Positions 4,561-6,630 of a stretch of DNA of 6,630 nucleotides are shown piece after piece. Position numbers and translations under genes: made by a program. The notes below the pieces were generated by a model. That model was not told where the DNA came from and did no database searches. It saw only the letters and a program-made list of their open reading frames with translations. The stretch is from an uncultured Bacteroidota bacterium (GTDB lineage: Bacteria; Bacteroidota; Bacteroidia; Chitinophagales; Chitinophagaceae). Location of the stretch: positions 1 through 6,630 of the forward strand of contig CAMLGP010000160.1 of the NCBI GenBank assembly GCA_946479535.1, read 5' to 3'. Within the stretch, counting starts at the first letter, position 1, and each line of letters opens with the position of its first letter.

Positions 4561-6630
4561 ATGAGAAAAATTGTAACGTTTATTACATGCATGCTATGTA
4601 TTACCGGGGTCTTCGCACAACGAAGTATTACGGGAAAAGTGACGGAGGAAAATGGCAGTCCCGTTGCCAATGCCTCCGTGGCAATTAAGGAAACGGGGGT
4701 TGGTGTCTTCACTAATTCAGAAGGCGCCTTCACCATACGGGCGGATGACCGGGCCAAAACCCTCGTTATTTCATTTGTTGACAGGGCCACGGAAGAGGTG
4801 GCAATTGGCAATCGCTCAGAATTCGCAATCACACTCAGGCCTCAGGATAAAACCATGCAGGAAGTTGTAATGGTAGCCTATGGTACAGCGCGAAAAAGCG
4901 CACTTACCAATTCCGTTTCACAGTTTGGCTCAAAAGAACTGGAGAACAGACCTGTAACCAATCTGTTGAGTGCAATTACCGGCATTGCGCCCGGTGTTAC
5001 CACCAATACTACAAACGGTCAGCCGGGAACTTCTCCTGCTGTCCGTATTCGTGGATTTGGTTCAGTGAATGGTTCCAATGCACCATTATATGTAGTGGAT
5101 GGTGTACCGTATGATTATGATATCGCTAATATTAATGTAGACGATATTGAAACGGTGAGTATACTCAAAGATGCCGCTGCCGCTTCTCTGTATGGTGCAC
5201 GTGCTGCCAATGGTGTTATCCAGATCACCACCAAAAAAGGAAAGAAAGACCGTACGCAGATCCAGGTGAATGCAGCACAGGGTTTCATGTCTCGCGGTAT
5301 TCAGGAATATAACAGGGTGGATGCGTATCAATATTATCCATTAATGTGGGAAGCTTATCGCAATAGCCTTGTCTATCCTTCTGCTGCAGGCACTCCTGCC
5401 ATTCAGATCGATAGTGCAAATAAGATTGCCAGTGGCCTTATGCCCAGGAATGGAGCCGGTTTACAGGTATATAATGCAAGAACTTATTCTGATATCAGCC
5501 AGTTGTTAGCTTATAATCCATTTAATGTTGCCAGAACTGCAATTGTTGGTGTAAATGGAGTACTCAATCCCAATGCACGTTTATTATATGGAGATGATCT
5601 TGACTGGCTAAAAGACATTGAGCGCAATGGTACACGCAGTGATTATACAGTTGCTGTAAGTGGTGGTTCTGGTAAAACCGACCATTATTTTTCCCTTGGC
5701 TATGTGAATGAGAAAGGATTTGTATTGAACTCCGACTACAAAAGATATTCTGCCCGCATGAATGTGAATACCCAGGCCACCAACTGGCTGAAGACAGGAT
5801 TGAATCTTGCAGGTATTATCACAAAGGCCAACCAGGGCGCCAATGACAATTCCGGTCTTGGGAGCACTGGTTTTGTGAACCCATTCTATACCAGCCGTGT
5901 TATGGGGCCTATTTACCCGGTCTACGCACATGATGTAAATAGCGGGGCCTATTTACTGGATGCAAGTGGCAACCGTATCTATGATATCGGTAGCCTTGGA
6001 GGTATTGGTTTACCCAACAGGCCTTCTCTCACTGGCCGGCATGCCATTTATGAAACAAGGCTGAATCAGAATATACTTCAGCGAAATGTATTCAGCGGAA
6101 GAGTATTCGCTGATATCAGCTTTACAAAGAACCTGAAACTGACTACCAATTTCTCCGGAGATGCAAGTAACAGTTTGCGTTCCCAGTTTGAAAACAGGAT
6201 AGTAGGTGATGGCGCTCCCAGTGGAAGAGGGGCACGCAATACTACCAATAATTTTACCATGACCTTTAACCAGCTGTTGAATTACAACAGGTCATTTGGT
6301 GAACATACCATTGATGCGATGGTAGGCCATGAAAATTATGATGCCACCTATCGTACTGTTACCACACAACGTACAGGCCAGGTAATTGAAGGGATAACTG
6401 AATTATCCAACTTCACTACCACCACCAATCTTACTTCAGCGAAAGACCGCTATAAAATTGAAAGTTATCTTTCCCGGTTGAACTACAGCTTCATGAACCG
6501 TTACTTTTTATCCGGTTCATTCCGGAGAGATGGTTCCTCACGCTTTGCTCCAGATACAAGATGGGGTAATTTCTGGTCCGTAGGTGCGGGCTGGAGAGTA
6601 GACCAGGAAAATTTTATCCAGGGCGCCACC
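4561..6630 (+). CDS. SusC/RagA-family TonB-dependent outer-membrane transporter, 3' end outside window
   Basis: The first 690 codons are open and in frame to the window edge; full-length family members are about 1,000 residues. These outer-membrane barrels import glycans, peptides or other large substrates using TonB energy, usually with a SusD-like lipoprotein encoded just downstream (not visible here). A signal peptide covers residues 1-19 (cleavage after VFA). A carboxypeptidase-regulatory-like beta domain follows (about 22-98, ITGKVTEENGSPVANASV), then a TonB-box-like MQEVVMVAYGT (99-109). The plug domain (about 113-228) carries VRIRGFGS (161-168), LYVVDGVPYDYD (176-187) and ASLYGARAANGVIQITTKKG (208-227). 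The barrel begins near 230, with NYSFMNRYFLSGSFRRDGSS among the later strands seen. In the regulatory-like domain, SFVDRATEE replaces the commoner SFVGYxTxE form. The ATG has an A-rich upstream stretch. The substrate cannot be deduced. Confidence 0.95.
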   Translation, partial: MRKIVTFITCMLCITGVFAQRSITGKVTEENGSPVANASVAIKETGVGVFTNSEGAFTIRADDRAKTLVISFVDRATEEVAIGNRSEFAITLRPQDKTMQEVVMVAYGTARKSALTNSVSQFGSKELENRPVTNLLSAITGIAPGVTTNTTNGQPGTSPAVRIRGFGSVNGSNAPLYVVDGVPYDYDIANINVDDIETVSILKDAAAASLYGARAANGVIQITTKKGKKDRTQIQVNAAQGFMSRGIQEYNRVDAYQYYPLMWEAYRNSLVYPSAAGTPAIQIDSANKIASGLMPRNGAGLQVYNARTYSDISQLLAYNPFNVARTAIVGVNGVLNPNARLLYGDDLDWLKDIERNGTRSDYTVAVSGGSGKTDHYFSLGYVNEKGFVLNSDYKRYSARMNVNTQATNWLKTGLNLAGIITKANQGANDNSGLGSTGFVNPFYTSRVMGPIYPVYAHDVNSGAYLLDASGNRIYDIGSLGGIGLPNRPSLTGRHAIYETRLNQNILQRNVFSGRVFADISFTKNLKLTTNFSGDASNSLRSQFENRIVGDGAPSGRGARNTTNNFTMTFNQLLNYNRSFGEHTIDAMVGHENYDATYRTVTTQRTGQVIEGITELSNFTTTTNLTSAKDRYKIESYLSRLNYSFMNRYFLSGSFRRDGSSRFAPDTRWGNFWSVGAGWRVDQENFIQGAT

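Noticed and set aside
4545..4832. 95-codon minus-strand frame opposite the transporter start
   Set aside because: It is a shadow of the transporter gene's signal peptide and regulatory-like domain and shows no protein features of its own. The same holds for the minus-strand frames at 5086-5331, 5608-5931 and 6078-6260.
4561..6630. Possible frameshift or pseudogene in the transporter, since no stop is reached
   Set aside because: The frame is continuous with signal peptide, regulatory-like, TonB-box, plug and barrel segments in order; it is simply cut by the window edge.

Overview
The window looks like chromosomal DNA of a Bacteroidota species, most likely a member of the Chitinophagaceae or a close relative (inference). 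The reasons are a SusC/RagA-type TonB-linked outer-membrane protein with an N-terminal carboxypeptidase-regulatory-like domain, a LytS/LytTR two-component pair of the kind common in that phylum, A-rich rather than Shine-Dalgarno-rich starts, and TAnnTTTG-like promoter elements. I see no rRNA, tRNA, CRISPR array, insertion sequence or phage gene.

Layout. (1) 22-1322, minus strand: a two-gene unit in which a small lipoprotein is followed, through a one-base TAATG stop/start overlap, by a UbiA-like polytopic membrane protein. (2) 1377-2384, plus strand: a LuxE/PaaK-type acyl-protein synthetase-like enzyme of the ANL adenylating superfamily, divergent from the lipoprotein across 54 bases. (3) 2359-4143, minus strand: a two-gene operon of a LytS-type membrane histidine kinase followed 12 bases later by a LytTR response regulator. 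The regulator's 3' end overlaps the 3' end of the acyl-protein synthetase gene by 26 bases. (4) 4144-4560: a 417-base intergenic region with no convincing gene but several inverted repeats. These include a 19-base near-palindrome just ahead of the kinase start, a hairpin followed by a T-tract, and two mutually exclusive stems ahead of the transporter gene. (5) 4561 to the window end, plus strand: the first 690 codons of a SusC/RagA-family TonB-dependent transporter, whose barrel continues outside the window. Its SusD-like partner, if present, would also lie outside.

How the parts may work together. The kinase and regulator form a complete phosphorelay. Their position back-to-back with the transporter gene makes it a possible target, but no binding site is proven. 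The lipoprotein, UbiA-like protein and LuxE-like enzyme have no recognisable shared pathway: no luxC, luxD, quinone-biosynthesis or lipid-biosynthesis partner is in view.

No clearly new system is demonstrated here. The best leads are the orphan LuxE-like enzyme beside a UbiA-like protein with a poorly conserved first aspartate motif, and the structured kinase/transporter intergenic region.
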